64,000 bases of DNA from Moraxellaceae bacterium (GCA_004173455.1 SECL01000004.1:1-64000); one strand, 5' to 3'. Positions 9,581-18,594 are shown, numbered from the stretch's first letter. Program-made: numbers and translations. The notes: a model not told the origin generated them from the sequence alone.

Positions 9581-9615
9581 CAGGCTGCCTTTTTGTATTT
9601 TAGGCAGCCTGTTTA
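9581..9615 (+). terminator. Hairpin after the tpsA-type gene
   Basis: CAGGCTGCCT (9581-9590) pairs with AGGCAGCCTG (9602-9611) across a T-rich loop and is followed by TTTAT. It sits between the exoprotein and its transporter, so it may be a partial terminator that lowers transporter expression relative to the exoprotein. Confidence 0.65.
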
Positions 9616-9693
9616 TAAGGAGCTGCTTTAGCCTCCTGTATTTTGAATCAATCACTTTTTAGCTTAAACCCAATAAGTAGAACTTAACACAAC

Positions 9694-11424
9694 ATGCGCT
9701 TTTTATCCCTATTCGATCAAACCGCTTCTGTTTCATGCTTCCCTCTGGCTTTTAGTTTAGACAGACTAACTTACACTATATTAGCCACAGGCTTCATTGT
9801 TACTTTACCTATATCCGCGCAGGCCGCTTCAGCATTGCCCGATGCCGGTACAGTGCTCCAGGAAGTACCCCAAGTTCAGCCAAAATCTGAACCACAAAAA
9901 GATCCCACATTTTTTAATCCAGCAGAGGACGCTCAGCAGTACAGTGATGATTCGACGCCAATCCTAATCCGTCAGGTTGAAATTCAAGGTAATACGGTAT
10001 TTACCAAGTCTACTTTACAGGCTTTGGTCGCAGGACTTGAAAACAGAACCAGTACATTAGGTGAGCTGCAACGTGCCACCGCTCAAATCACCCAGTATTA
10101 CCGGCAACATGGTTATTTTCTCGCGCGTGCTTATTTACCGCGGCAACAACTGACAGATGGTCATTTAAACATCCAGATATTAGAAGGTAATCTGGGTCAG
10201 GTGTTACTGGATAACCAGTCTAGAGTTAATAATCAGATACTTCAGCGCTTTACAGCTCAGATCCCACTTAACCAGCCTTTGCAGGAAAAAACAGCCAATC
10301 GGACTTTGCTATTAATTTCAGACTTGGCTGGTATTGCTGGAACTCAAGCCAGTTTAAAAGCCGGACAACACACTGGTCAGACTGATCTGGCTTTAACTAC
10401 GTTGGCAGGCAAATCAGTTCAGGGTCGTATCGGTCTGGACAATTATGGCAGCAGTTATACTGGTCAATACCGGCTGAGTGGCTACCTGCAAACCAACAGC
10501 CTGTTAGGTTATGGCGAGCAGTTCTCGGCTCAAGTACTGGCCAGTAATCAGGATCTCACCTCAGGCGGTATTAATGTCCAGTTACCGGCCAATGGACAGG
10601 GATTAATGCTGGGAGCAGGAATCAGCCGAACTGACTATGAGTTGGGTAAGCAATTTGCCATTCTAGATGCCAAAGGGCAGTCAGATAATTACAACCTGAA
10701 TTTGTCCTATCCCTTTATCCGGAAACAGGACAAAAACCTTAACCTCAAAGCCCTGTTTGAATACCGCAAGCTGTGGGATGAAATTGCAGCCACTGAAACT
10801 AAAACGGATAAGCACGCACAGGTTGAGCGGTTGCAACTGAGTTATAACCAGCGTGACCAGTGGGGATTGAGCACCTTTAAAGGCGGTTTTAGCCAGCTTG
10901 AATTGACTGCATCATTTGGTCAGCTTGAAATTGAATCGCCTTCTGCCTTGAATATTGATCGCCAATCGGCCAAAACCAATGGTCATTTTCAAAAGCTTGA
11001 ACTAAGCTTTAGCCGTCAGCAGGTATTGGCCAATCAGCTAACAGCCACTGCACAACTGTATGGACAGCTCGCCTCTAAAAACCTAGATTCATCCGAGAAA
11101 TTTTCTTTTAACCAGATGCGAGCCTATCCCTCTGCCGAAGGATTGGGTGATGAAGGCTGGGGCGCAACCGTTAATATTTATTATCAATTATCGCCTTACT
11201 TAAATGCTTATATTTTCAAAGATCTGGGTCACATTTATCAAAACAAGGATCATTATATTGATGAGAAAAATCGGCGTTATCTGGCCAGTACAGGATTTGG
11301 TTTTGGCGGAAGTTATCAGCAACTGGACTACAATGCATCGATTGCCTGGCGAGATACGGTTGCAGCAATGAGTGATAAGGATAAAAACCCAAGGGTATTA
11401 ATGCAGGCGGGATGGCGGTTTTGA
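9694..11424 (+). CDS. TpsB outer-membrane transporter (ShlB/FhaC/HecB family)
   Basis: The 576-residue protein has a long N-terminal export region, a proline-rich stretch (about 45-80), a POTRA domain (about 85-165, starting ILIRQVEIQGNTVF and including YYRQHGYFLARAYLPRQ), and a C-terminal beta-barrel ending in Trp-Arg-Phe, the usual terminal aromatic of outer-membrane proteins. It is the Omp85-superfamily partner that secretes the TpsA-type protein encoded just upstream. The ribosome site is weak. The long first 40 residues before a clear hydrophobic core (TILATGFIVTLPISAQAA) suggest a long signal peptide or a downstream start that cannot be resolved. Confidence 0.92.
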   Translation: MRFLSLFDQTASVSCFPLAFSLDRLTYTILATGFIVTLPISAQAASALPDAGTVLQEVPQVQPKSEPQKDPTFFNPAEDAQQYSDDSTPILIRQVEIQGNTVFTKSTLQALVAGLENRTSTLGELQRATAQITQYYRQHGYFLARAYLPRQQLTDGHLNIQILEGNLGQVLLDNQSRVNNQILQRFTAQIPLNQPLQEKTANRTLLLISDLAGIAGTQASLKAGQHTGQTDLALTTLAGKSVQGRIGLDNYGSSYTGQYRLSGYLQTNSLLGYGEQFSAQVLASNQDLTSGGINVQLPANGQGLMLGAGISRTDYELGKQFAILDAKGQSDNYNLNLSYPFIRKQDKNLNLKALFEYRKLWDEIAATETKTDKHAQVERLQLSYNQRDQWGLSTFKGGFSQLELTASFGQLEIESPSALNIDRQSAKTNGHFQKLELSFSRQQVLANQLTATAQLYGQLASKNLDSSEKFSFNQMRAYPSAEGLGDEGWGATVNIYYQLSPYLNAYIFKDLGHIYQNKDHYIDEKNRRYLASTGFGFGGSYQQLDYNASIAWRDTVAAMSDKDKNPRVLMQAGWRF

Positions 11425-11477
11425 ACCTGATCAACTGGTGTCAAAAGCATAAAACGTTTATCCACGTCATTTTTTTA

Positions 11478-11678
11478 TTATAGCTCGGCCAGTTGCTGGC
11501 AAATACTGCTCATCTGGTAGTGGCTATTATCAATAATCTCCTGATCTATTTTCCCCTGCATTTTTGCTTCCAACTGCTGATAATAAGGTAGGGTTTGTAA
11601 ATCAGCAGGGCAACGTAGAGATATACTCAACAAATATAGAGTAGGACTATGCCCATCAGTTAAATTGAAATTTCTATG
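11478..11678 (-). pseudogene. C-terminal remnant of an unknown gene
   Basis: On the minus strand an open frame without a plausible ATG start runs for 66 codons to a TAA at 11478-11480. Its translation looks like real protein, with segments such as SLRCPADLQTLPYYQQLEAK and QEIIDNSHYQMSSICQQLAEL. The upstream end is a TAG directly before the toxin-antitoxin module, so it may be the 3' stump of a gene cut when that module arrived. The parent family is not recognised. This region is otherwise the spacer between the TpsB gene and the antitoxin. Confidence 0.35.
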
Positions 11679-11694
11679 CTATAGGGTTAAAAAA

Positions 11695-11716
11695 AGCTAT
11701 TATAGCTATAATGGCT
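11695..11716. promoter_or_regulatory. Palindromic operator of the toxin-antitoxin operon
   Basis: AGCTAT-T-ATAGCT (11695-11707) is a perfect inverted repeat, overlapped by an imperfect second one (AGCTATAATGGCT, 11704-11716). It lies 17-38 bp upstream of the antitoxin start. Phd-type antitoxins autoregulate by binding such palindromes, so this is the likely operator; function is inferred. Confidence 0.5.
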
Positions 11717-11732
11717 TTTTTGGGAGAGCATT

Positions 11733-12029
11733 ATGCAATACATTACGTCGCTGGATGCCAAGAATCATTTTGGCCGAGTCGTGGACTCTTCCCAGCGTGA
11801 ACCGGTAGTGGTCACCCGTCATTCCCGGCCAATGGCTGCGGTCATTTCGGTGGCAGGGGATATTGAAGACATTCGCTTGCAATTTGCCAAACTGATGAGT
11901 GAATTGAAACCCCTGCGTGGGCAAAAAGCAGTAGAGGCGTACCAGCACGCTGTGCAGCCAATTCAGGAGTTGGCCGCAGAAGATCAATTCAATGAGGAAG
12001 ATATAGCGGCTATGCTTAAGGATGATTAA
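11733..12029 (+). CDS. Phd/YefM-family antitoxin
   Basis: This 98-residue protein begins MQYITSLDAKNHFGRVVDSS, and the segment PVVVTRHSRPMAAVIS is the typical Phd/YefM N-terminal DNA-binding fold. The C-terminal part is acidic and probably flexible (AAEDQFNEEDIAAMLKDD), as expected for the toxin-neutralising tail. A GGGAGAG ribosome site precedes the ATG. It is 6 bp upstream of a PIN-domain toxin gene and should both neutralise that toxin and repress the shared promoter. The pair is unusual only in that Phd antitoxins are more often paired with Doc or RelE toxins, though PIN partners are known. Confidence 0.88.
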   Translation: MQYITSLDAKNHFGRVVDSSQREPVVVTRHSRPMAAVISVAGDIEDIRLQFAKLMSELKPLRGQKAVEAYQHAVQPIQELAAEDQFNEEDIAAMLKDD

Positions 12030-12035
12030 TACAGC

Positions 12036-12458
12036 ATGACAGCCAAGCGCGTCAAAAAAGCAGTTGTGTTTGATACCAATACCTTATTATCTTCTATTTT
12101 AAGAGCTGGGTCGGTAAGCGAGCAGGCTTTCATCAAAGCCATCAATCATGATGAGCTATATTTTTCTGATGAAACTTGGCAAGAATTGGTTGAAGTTATA
12201 CATCGGCCTAAATTTGCCAAATACTTTCAACCGCATCAAGTCACTTACCTGTTGGAAACACTGGCACGTATTGGAATTTTTGCCAAAGTTACTCAAGCTG
12301 TAGTAGCTTGTCGTGATCCTAAGGACGATAAGTTCCTGTCACTGGCTATTGCTGTGCAAGCCACGATCATTGTAAGTGGTGATAAGGATTTGCTGGTATT
12401 GCATCCATTTCGCGGAATTGATATTTTAACGGCAGCTGAGTTTTTGACTGTTATGTAA
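12036..12458 (+). CDS. PIN-domain toxin
   Basis: The 140-residue protein is a predicted Mg-dependent ribonuclease of the PIN fold (COG1569-like putative toxins). The acidic residues expected for the active site are present: Asp13 in VFDTNTLLS, a Glu in the DETWQELVEV segment (about 50-53), Asp97/98 in RDPKDDKFL, and Asp116 in SGDKDLL. It is encoded 6 bp after a Phd-like antitoxin, so the two form a type II toxin-antitoxin operon. It likely cleaves RNA when released from the antitoxin; the RNA target is not deducible. The frame is intact. Confidence 0.88.
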   Translation: MTAKRVKKAVVFDTNTLLSSILRAGSVSEQAFIKAINHDELYFSDETWQELVEVIHRPKFAKYFQPHQVTYLLETLARIGIFAKVTQAVVACRDPKDDKFLSLAIAVQATIIVSGDKDLLVLHPFRGIDILTAAEFLTVM

Positions 12459-13064
12459 TTCAGATATTGCAGGTTGTTTTGAGTAATAAATATCAGCAGG
12501 ATCACTGGTTCGAGTCTTAAATAAGTCCTTTTTTATTACGGCATCTGATACGGTATTTTAATTTTGTAAATAATTTTAATTAAATATTATCAATAAGTTG
12601 TTAGATTTTTTTGAGTCCCATTAGCCACCCCATTTAATCTTCTAAAATTACTTAAAAATTACTCAAATCATCATTCAAAAACTTTTAGTGTTTTTAAATT
12701 TTATTCTGTAAATATTATTTTTCTAAAAAACCATTCAGTCTAAATGCAATTAAAAATTGGTCGAATATTAAGCTCTTACCACTTTTATTAACCCTGGTGT
12801 AAGCCAGTACATTTAGCTTAGATCGTCTTATATTTTTTTCGATTTTGTCCCGTTCGATTTTATCCCGAAGCTTTATATTGCCCATTATGAGCAGGCGGGC
12901 AGATTTAAAGAGCTGTTGCTTAATCCTGATGGTATGCATACACAGCAATCATTTCTTGCCTTATGGCAGATTAAATCCGCTCAAGCAGTCCATTCGCGTC
13001 AGGAAAGATGTGGCCAGTGATGACAACATTAAAAACTTAACTCACTGGCCGATCCACAGGGGAG
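12459..13064. other. Accessory spacer with an orphan coding-like fragment
   Basis: The first 370 bp is strongly AT-rich with no credible gene. On the plus strand, 12838-13020 is open and its later part reads like protein (LYIAHYEQAGRFKELL, then NPDGMHTQQSFLALWQIKSA) up to a TGA at 13018-13020, without a start codon in a sensible place. I read this as a possible gene remnant of unknown family. The frame on the opposite strand (12715-12948) looks like its shadow. Confidence 0.25.
13012..13050. terminator. Perfect 9-bp inverted repeat downstream of the aldehyde dehydrogenase gene
   Basis: GGCCAGTGA (13012-13020) and TCACTGGCC (13042-13050) are perfect inverted repeats with a 21-nt spacer. They lie 15 bp beyond the end of the minus-strand aldehyde dehydrogenase gene. 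No T-run follows on either strand, so this may be a terminator-like or mRNA-stabilising hairpin. Confidence 0.35.
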
Positions 13065-14762
13065 CTAGGCGCGAAATGCAGCCATAAAAATACCGGGCAT
13101 TTTCAGCCAGCTTGGATGGGCACTAAAGTGTGTGAGCTTCTGGGCAGTTGCCGCAGCAGAACGGGCGGTAACAAACCATGCGGGTTTAGGGGAAAGTGCA
13201 AATTCACCGTGAAAGACGGAACGCGGGAAAGGCCTAAATGGTCCCCAGATCACATTGCGTTCTGTATGTTCGACCAAATGTGAGTTATGAACTACCCCAA
13301 TTCCACTGCCAACATTGTCGAGGGTATTGCCTTTAAACGCTCCCCAAGCCAGAGTAGGCAACAGAAAACCAATAGCGCTCCAGACATTGACTCCAATCGT
13401 GCCATAGCGTAATTCAACCAGTGCCTCATCAAAGGCTTTGCCCATGGCTTTATGGTCGGCTGGTGCGACAATAATGCTGGCGCCCAAACTGCCATCAAGC
13501 AGAGTGTTGGCAAAATTGATCGCCGTTTGGAAAAAGTTAAGTCCTGTACCGGGCAGGCTGGTATGCCCAAGCACTGGGGCAAAATACTCAGTGCTTAATA
13601 GATCCTGAGAAGTGTTTTCATTAATTTCAATCAGCATCCGGCCATTGATGGTTTCGGCTTGCGGATAAGAGGCGTTAGCGGTGCTGATTTTTTTATCACT
13701 GCCTGGATACCATGTGGTTCTGGCAGGAACCTCATTAAGAACCTGACGCAGTACGTCAAGAAATTCTGCACGCTGAGGCCAGTCCTGACTCAGGATCAGG
13801 GCTTGACCTGCAATGCAGTTATGGCCGCCGTTGTGCAGACGCTGGGTTGCTACATGCTCAGCCTGAAACCGCAGGTCTTCTTTTGACCAGTTGCCGGGAA
13901 TTACAATAATCGGGGACACGCCACCTAATTCGCTGGTCATGGGCTTATCAAGTTTTGGTGTACCCGTTTTGTTGTGGGTAGAACCCCATACAATCATGTC
14001 ATGGGTGATGCCACTGCCGGTAATATGCACGTGTCCAATATCGGGATGACTGGTTAAATAAGTACCGACTTCTGCGCCGCCATTGACCAGTCTTAATAGA
14101 TCCGCTTCAATGAGTGGCGCAAATGCTTTTTGGTAAATGTTGATAAGTGTGCCAAACGTCGGGTTGATTTTGACAATGCTCACACGGTTGTAGGCAATGA
14201 GTTCATAAAGCGCATCTAGCGGCGCAATGGCACTGATATTTCCTGCCCCAAGCACTAGACCCACACCGCCATTTTCACCTAGCCGTTTTGCCCCCAAACC
14301 GGCATTTGCTCTGGCATCGGCTTCGGAAACTTCCGGTTCTAGCCACACCTCTGCCCGAAAACCATGAAACAGGTTATATTCATATAGGTTGCTGGGCAAC
14401 ATTTGAAATTTGATCCGATTGCCCGGTGCATGCCCTGCTTTAATTCCTGCTAAGGGCGATTGGCCATGCGCCATTTTTTCCAAACTTTCAATGGTGGCTG
14501 CAAATCCCGACAATGTGGCATAGGGGCCTGACATCCATTCTTCGCCTTCTAATGAACCGGATGGGGTGCTTTTGGCAGCAATAGCCGCCATAGCCCATGC
14601 TTCATCAACGCTTGCAATGCTGGCATGGGTTGCTTTAAGCAGCTCAATTCGTTCTGCCAGCCCAAGTGTAGCCCAGTGGGCAGCACCATTTTTGAGGTCT
14701 GCAATGGCCTGATCCAGCTCGGCTTCAGTGGCAAAGTGCAGGGGCGATGTCGATGTATTCAC
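13065..14762 (-). CDS. Aldehyde dehydrogenase family protein
   Basis: The 565-residue protein has the ALDH fold with the usual catalytic pair: Glu278 in SELGGVSP and Cys316 in GGHNCIAGQ. The substrate-oxidation and NAD(P)-binding regions (GGVGLVLGAGNISAIAPLDALYEL and HITGSG) are also present. At 565 residues it is longer than ordinary ALDHs (about 480-500). The C-terminal sequence (RNVIWGPFRPFPRSV) and its position beside a FadL channel and a desaturase suggest a long-chain or hydrophobic aldehyde, but that is inference. A strong AGGAAAGGA ribosome site lies just upstream of the ATG. It is transcribed away from the PepSY membrane gene. Confidence 0.88.
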   Translation of the reverse strand: MNTSTSPLHFATEAELDQAIADLKNGAAHWATLGLAERIELLKATHASIASVDEAWAMAAIAAKSTPSGSLEGEEWMSGPYATLSGFAATIESLEKMAHGQSPLAGIKAGHAPGNRIKFQMLPSNLYEYNLFHGFRAEVWLEPEVSEADARANAGLGAKRLGENGGVGLVLGAGNISAIAPLDALYELIAYNRVSIVKINPTFGTLINIYQKAFAPLIEADLLRLVNGGAEVGTYLTSHPDIGHVHITGSGITHDMIVWGSTHNKTGTPKLDKPMTSELGGVSPIIVIPGNWSKEDLRFQAEHVATQRLHNGGHNCIAGQALILSQDWPQRAEFLDVLRQVLNEVPARTTWYPGSDKKISTANASYPQAETINGRMLIEINENTSQDLLSTEYFAPVLGHTSLPGTGLNFFQTAINFANTLLDGSLGASIIVAPADHKAMGKAFDEALVELRYGTIGVNVWSAIGFLLPTLAWGAFKGNTLDNVGSGIGVVHNSHLVEHTERNVIWGPFRPFPRSVFHGEFALSPKPAWFVTARSAAATAQKLTHFSAHPSWLKMPGIFMAAFRA

Positions 14763-14921
14763 GATAGATTCCTTTCCTATACTGAAAAAAAGCAGATATT
14801 GATAGAAGCAAATACTAATACAACTACATAAAGTAATCTTGAATCAATAAGCAAGAGTTTTAATGACTCATCATTAGCATCAAATTTGCCTTTATATGGG
14901 CGGGTAGAACACTGTATTTGT

Positions 14922-15073
14922 AACAGCCGTGCTGTTTGGGTGGTCTTGATCATATCTAATCGACCATTCAACCGCTAGTCAAGCAACGATTGGTTATATG
15001 GCCTGATGGATCAGTGGCTGCTTAAAAGTGGGCAATCGCATAGCCTAAGCTCTGCTTTTGCAGCACCGTGCTG
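14922..15073. promoter_or_regulatory. Two related palindromes in the divergent ALDH/PepSY promoter region
   Basis: The 370-bp divergent region contains AACAGC-CGT-GCTGTT (14922-14936) and CAGCAC-C-GTGCTG (15061-15073). Both share CCGTGCTGTTT in their right halves. Two copies of a similar dyad about 135 bp apart between divergent genes suggest one regulator binding both sites, possibly with looping. No promoter elements could be assigned with confidence. The sites are seen directly; the function is inferred. Confidence 0.4.
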
Positions 15074-15130
15074 TTTAATATACAATCCGCTCAGTTTTCC
15101 ATAGTGTCCACCACACTAAAGCACCCCTCA

Positions 15131-16606
15131 ATGAATACAGCACAAACGCAAGCATCTTACCGGACACTCTGGCGCTGGCATTTTTATGCTGGTCTTTTTG
15201 TCATGCCATTGCTCATCGTACTGGCCGTTACTGGGACGTTGTATTGTTTCAAACCCCAGCTTGAGCCGTTGATGTATCCGCATTTACTGATGGTACAGCC
15301 ACAAGCAGCATCACCACTTGATACTAATCTATTGCTTGCAGCCGCTCAACACGCTACCCCTGTGGGAAGTACGCCGATTTCTATGCCAGTATCAGTGCCA
15401 GTATCGGTACCTGTTTTAAAATTAGCAGCGCACCATACTAACCGCAGCACTGAGTTTATCTTCCGTTTTCCTAACGGGAAACAATATAGTGTTTACGTCA
15501 ATCCCTATAACGCCAAAGTGTTAGGCAGCTTAAGCGTGTCTGACCGCTTTATGCAGGTTATCCGGATGCTACACCGCAAGTTGTTACTGGGAAAAACCGG
15601 TGAGCTTTTAATGGAACTTGCAGCCTGCTGGACACTGATCATGATTGGCACGGGCATGGCGCTATGGTGGCCGCGTCGGCAGCAGGATAATGGCGCTGTC
15701 AGGCGTATGGAATTGCTGCCACGATTGTCCTTAAAAGGGCGGTCTTTCTGGAAAAGCCTGCATGCCGCCATGGGAATATGGCTGGCCATTGGTGGCATTG
15801 CATTTATCCTAACAGGTCTACCATGGTCAGGTTTCTGGGGTAAAAACTTTCAATCGCTAGTCGGAATGACTAATCTGGGTGCGCCCGCCGGAGTCTGGGG
15901 TGATCTCCCGTTCAAATCAGGTCAGCACGGCATTCAGGGTATGAAGGATTTAAACCAGTCGTCCAGTGCGGGTGCTCATCATCACGCTGAAACCATGTCG
16001 GGCATGGTGATGGATCAGCTTTCCGTGGCACAAGTTCCGTGGGCAGTGGGTCAGCTTCCTGTCCCCAATTCTGCTGCAACGTCTGCATCACTGCCGCCAG
16101 TTTCCATCAGTCAAATCGTTGCCAAGCTGACTGCGCTGGGCATCAAAACTGATTACACATTGGCATTGCCGGCTTCACCACAGGGCGTTTATACGGTGAC
16201 TTATTTTCCTGCTGATCCTAAACAGGAGCGTACCTTGTATATTGACCAGTACAGTGGCAAGGTGTTGCATGATATTGGCTACCAAGATTATGGTGCTATT
16301 TCAAAAGCGGTGTCCTATGGTACGTCGCTCCATATGGGTCGTTATTTTGGGCTGGCCAACCAGATTATTAGTGCTTTAATCTCAATGGGATTGGCACTAA
16401 TGGCGCTGACTGGTGCTGTGATGTGGTGGAAACGCCGTCCAGCGCATAGCTTGGGTGCGCCATTAAAAGATCAATTGGCACCACCAATGTTAGGCTGGAA
16501 AATAGGTCTGGTCATGCTGGGAATTATCTTTCCCTTAATGGGATTAAGTCTGCTGGTCATCTGGGCAATGGATTGGATATTGTTTCAGCGGGTAGTGCAT
16601 CAATAG
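15131..16606 (+). CDS. PepSY-domain inner membrane protein
   Basis: This is a PepSY-associated transmembrane protein (491 residues from the ATG at 15131). It starts TLWRWHFYAGLFVMPLLIVLAVTGTLYCFKP, the hallmark first helix of the iron-regulated PepSY_TM family, and shows three more helices (ELLMELAACWTLIMIGTGMALWW, IWLAIGGIAFILTGLPWSGFWG, and a C-terminal pair around GLALMALTGAVMWWKRRP). A periplasmic region carries a His-rich SSAGAHHHAETMSG loop. An upstream GTG at 15068 would add 21 residues with no hydrophobic logic, so the ATG is preferred; neither has a strong ribosome site. Members often sit with siderophore or ferric reductase genes, but no such partner is nearby. Confidence 0.85.
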   Translation: MNTAQTQASYRTLWRWHFYAGLFVMPLLIVLAVTGTLYCFKPQLEPLMYPHLLMVQPQAASPLDTNLLLAAAQHATPVGSTPISMPVSVPVSVPVLKLAAHHTNRSTEFIFRFPNGKQYSVYVNPYNAKVLGSLSVSDRFMQVIRMLHRKLLLGKTGELLMELAACWTLIMIGTGMALWWPRRQQDNGAVRRMELLPRLSLKGRSFWKSLHAAMGIWLAIGGIAFILTGLPWSGFWGKNFQSLVGMTNLGAPAGVWGDLPFKSGQHGIQGMKDLNQSSSAGAHHHAETMSGMVMDQLSVAQVPWAVGQLPVPNSAATSASLPPVSISQIVAKLTALGIKTDYTLALPASPQGVYTVTYFPADPKQERTLYIDQYSGKVLHDIGYQDYGAISKAVSYGTSLHMGRYFGLANQIISALISMGLALMALTGAVMWWKRRPAHSLGAPLKDQLAPPMLGWKIGLVMLGIIFPLMGLSLLVIWAMDWILFQRVVHQ

Positions 16607-16756
16607 GCACTGGTTGCACACCAGCATTAAATCCAAGCGTTGCCGCCAATATTTGCATCATGGAATGCGGTAAGCGACTAATGAAAACACATGTCATTAT
16701 AGTGCTATAAATCAAACCGCTATCAAGCAAGCCACTATAAACAACCATCTTAAATA

Positions 16757-16790
16757 AAAAATGCCCTATCACTAGGACAGGGCAATTTTT
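16757..16790. terminator. Bidirectional terminator between PepSY and FadL genes
   Basis: TGCCCT (16762-16767) and AGGGCA (16779-16784) form a hairpin flanked by an A-run on the left and a T-run on the right. It serves the convergent PepSY gene (plus) and the FadL-type gene (minus, ending at 16833). Confidence 0.75.
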
Positions 16791-16832
16791 AAGTTGAATA
16801 AACGAGCTAGGTATTTCTTGCTGGTTTTTTAA

Positions 16833-18200
16833 TTAAAAGCGATAACCTAGTTTTAAGCCCACTGCCAGCGCATGATTGTCTTCAAAATCACCTACTTCGG
16901 TGCCACTGCTGACTTTGGCAGTTGCATCACCCAGCCAGAAGTATTTTACACCACCGGACAGTTCAACTTGAGGAGCAGGGCTATAGCGTAATCCCAAGCC
17001 CACGTTCCAGTAGCCTTCAGTAGGGCCAAGAGTAGTCACCGGATTGCCTGCACCACTATCCCAGCCGACTGAAACATTACCTGCTACGGTTTGGGTGAGC
17101 TTGCGACCCACGCCCAGATTGGCAGACCACTGGTCATCGGTATAATCCACCAGATTAAAGCCATTGGTGGCTGGCGATGCTGCATTGGCTACCGCACCAA
17201 ACAAGGCTGGCTTAATGGCAAAGTTAGACCATTCTACCCAGCGTACGTTAGCAAAAGCCACAGTATCTGCCATGATACCAGTTTGAAAATCCAGATTGAC
17301 AGACTGAGGTGTAGTGACTTCGCTGGCTTTTTCAAGGCTAGACGGTGCAATGGCATTCAAGGCAGCAAGACGGCCTTGCTGAGTCGCTAAGCCTACACGT
17401 GTTGTGGTTAGAGACTGTTGCTGAGCCAATAATCCCGCTTTACGTGGATCAGTATCTGGCAGGGCAGCCAGTTGTGCCAAGCCTGCATTAATTTGTGCCA
17501 GTCCAGCATCCACTTGACCCAAACCTGCATTAACTGCACCCAGTAGATTACCAATTTGCAGGGATTCCTGAGTCTTGGCATTGTGTTCAATTTCAGAGCG
17601 ATAAGTCAAAGAGGCTTTAAGGGCAATTTCAGGAATTTCATAGGCCATCCCTGCAACCCAACCAAAGGCGCTGTCTTCATCGCCAGTCGAGTTATAGCCA
17701 TTATAGACGCTATAAGCTGTGCCGCGTAATTGTACTTCGGCTTTTTTAATTTCCTGATAAGCCACACCGCCATAGACTTTGAAATTTTTGACCGGCTCAT
17801 AGCCAAATAAGGTAGTAAGATTACGTGTTTTCAGGTCAGCAGAAGTATTGCCAGAAGTGCCCGTCGTGCCATTTGCAGTAAAATCGTTGGTACCACGATA
17901 GGTTGAACGTGCGCCAAACGGCTCGTCATAAATCATGCCGAAAGAGAGTTGTTCGGTAGGTTGCAGTTTAATTGCGGCACTACCAAAAGAATAAGTATCG
18001 CCAATATCAGAAATGTTATGACCTGAACGATCCTTGCCTTCAACGGTGGGAGATAGTGATGAAACACCAATCTCGGCATAATTGCCAGGCTGTAAAAAAG
18101 CCGAAATGGACTGACCAGAACGATCAAGAGCTGCTGCAAATACGCTGGTCGCTGGCAGGGCAACAATAGCAATTGCCACAACGAGGCTTTTCATTTTCAT
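16833..18200 (-). CDS. FadL/OmpP1-family outer-membrane channel
   Basis: The 455-residue protein has a signal peptide (MKMKSLVVAIAIVALPATSVFA/A) and ends in GLKLGYRF, the terminal aromatic of a beta-barrel. The sequence pattern, including FGMIYDEPFGARSTYRG and the late VSVGWDSGAGNPVTTLGPTE stretch, fits the long-chain fatty acid transporter family, which imports hydrophobic molecules across the outer membrane. An unusual alanine-rich insertion near residues 220-245 repeats a seven-residue unit (GAVNAGL, GQVDAGL, AQINAGL), probably a helical extracellular or plug insert. It lies divergent from a fatty acid desaturase. The exact substrate (fatty acid or hydrocarbon) is unknown. Confidence 0.9.
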   Translation of the reverse strand: MKMKSLVVAIAIVALPATSVFAAALDRSGQSISAFLQPGNYAEIGVSSLSPTVEGKDRSGHNISDIGDTYSFGSAAIKLQPTEQLSFGMIYDEPFGARSTYRGTNDFTANGTTGTSGNTSADLKTRNLTTLFGYEPVKNFKVYGGVAYQEIKKAEVQLRGTAYSVYNGYNSTGDEDSAFGWVAGMAYEIPEIALKASLTYRSEIEHNAKTQESLQIGNLLGAVNAGLGQVDAGLAQINAGLAQLAALPDTDPRKAGLLAQQQSLTTTRVGLATQQGRLAALNAIAPSSLEKASEVTTPQSVNLDFQTGIMADTVAFANVRWVEWSNFAIKPALFGAVANAASPATNGFNLVDYTDDQWSANLGVGRKLTQTVAGNVSVGWDSGAGNPVTTLGPTEGYWNVGLGLRYSPAPQVELSGGVKYFWLGDATAKVSSGTEVGDFEDNHALAVGLKLGYRF

Positions 18201-18566
18201 TTAATTCATTCCATGATTAACGATGACGAGAACATGCGCTTATAAATCACTGATAAGTGCATGCCTTTTGCATCAATGTTCAGTAAAAAAATCCTTTCAA
18301 TACTTAACTCAGACCTGATAGCTGTCTGTTGAATCGCTACGTTCACACCTTAGCTATCACACTATATTTTCATTGCTTGAGACTTGTCAATGCGATTTTT
18401 TGCATCCTAAAGTTGAATATCAAAACCCGAGTTTATTTGCTTGGATCTAAACCTGACAGCGTTAACTGATGATTATGACAACCTTGGAGCAGTTCACGCC
18501 TTGATGAGTTACAGAAAAAATCCACAGACAGGTTTTGGTTGTTACAGCATAAACTTTATTTTTATG

Positions 18567-18594
18567 TTGACAGAAATATTACTTTAATTAAAAT
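18567..18594 (+). promoter_or_regulatory. Promoter of the fatty acid desaturase gene
   Basis: TTGACA at 18567-18572 and TAAAAT at 18589-18594 are separated by 16 bp, a near-consensus sigma-70 promoter. The expected transcript start is about 18601, about 40 nt before the ATG. The rest of the 440-bp divergent region (18201-18639) is AT-rich and holds the unassigned promoter of the FadL gene. Confidence 0.6.

Noticed and set aside
12715-12948. 77-codon minus-strand frame
   Set aside because: Low-complexity, Lys/Arg/Asn-rich product with no ribosome site, in an AT-rich spacer. It overlaps the better plus-strand fragment.
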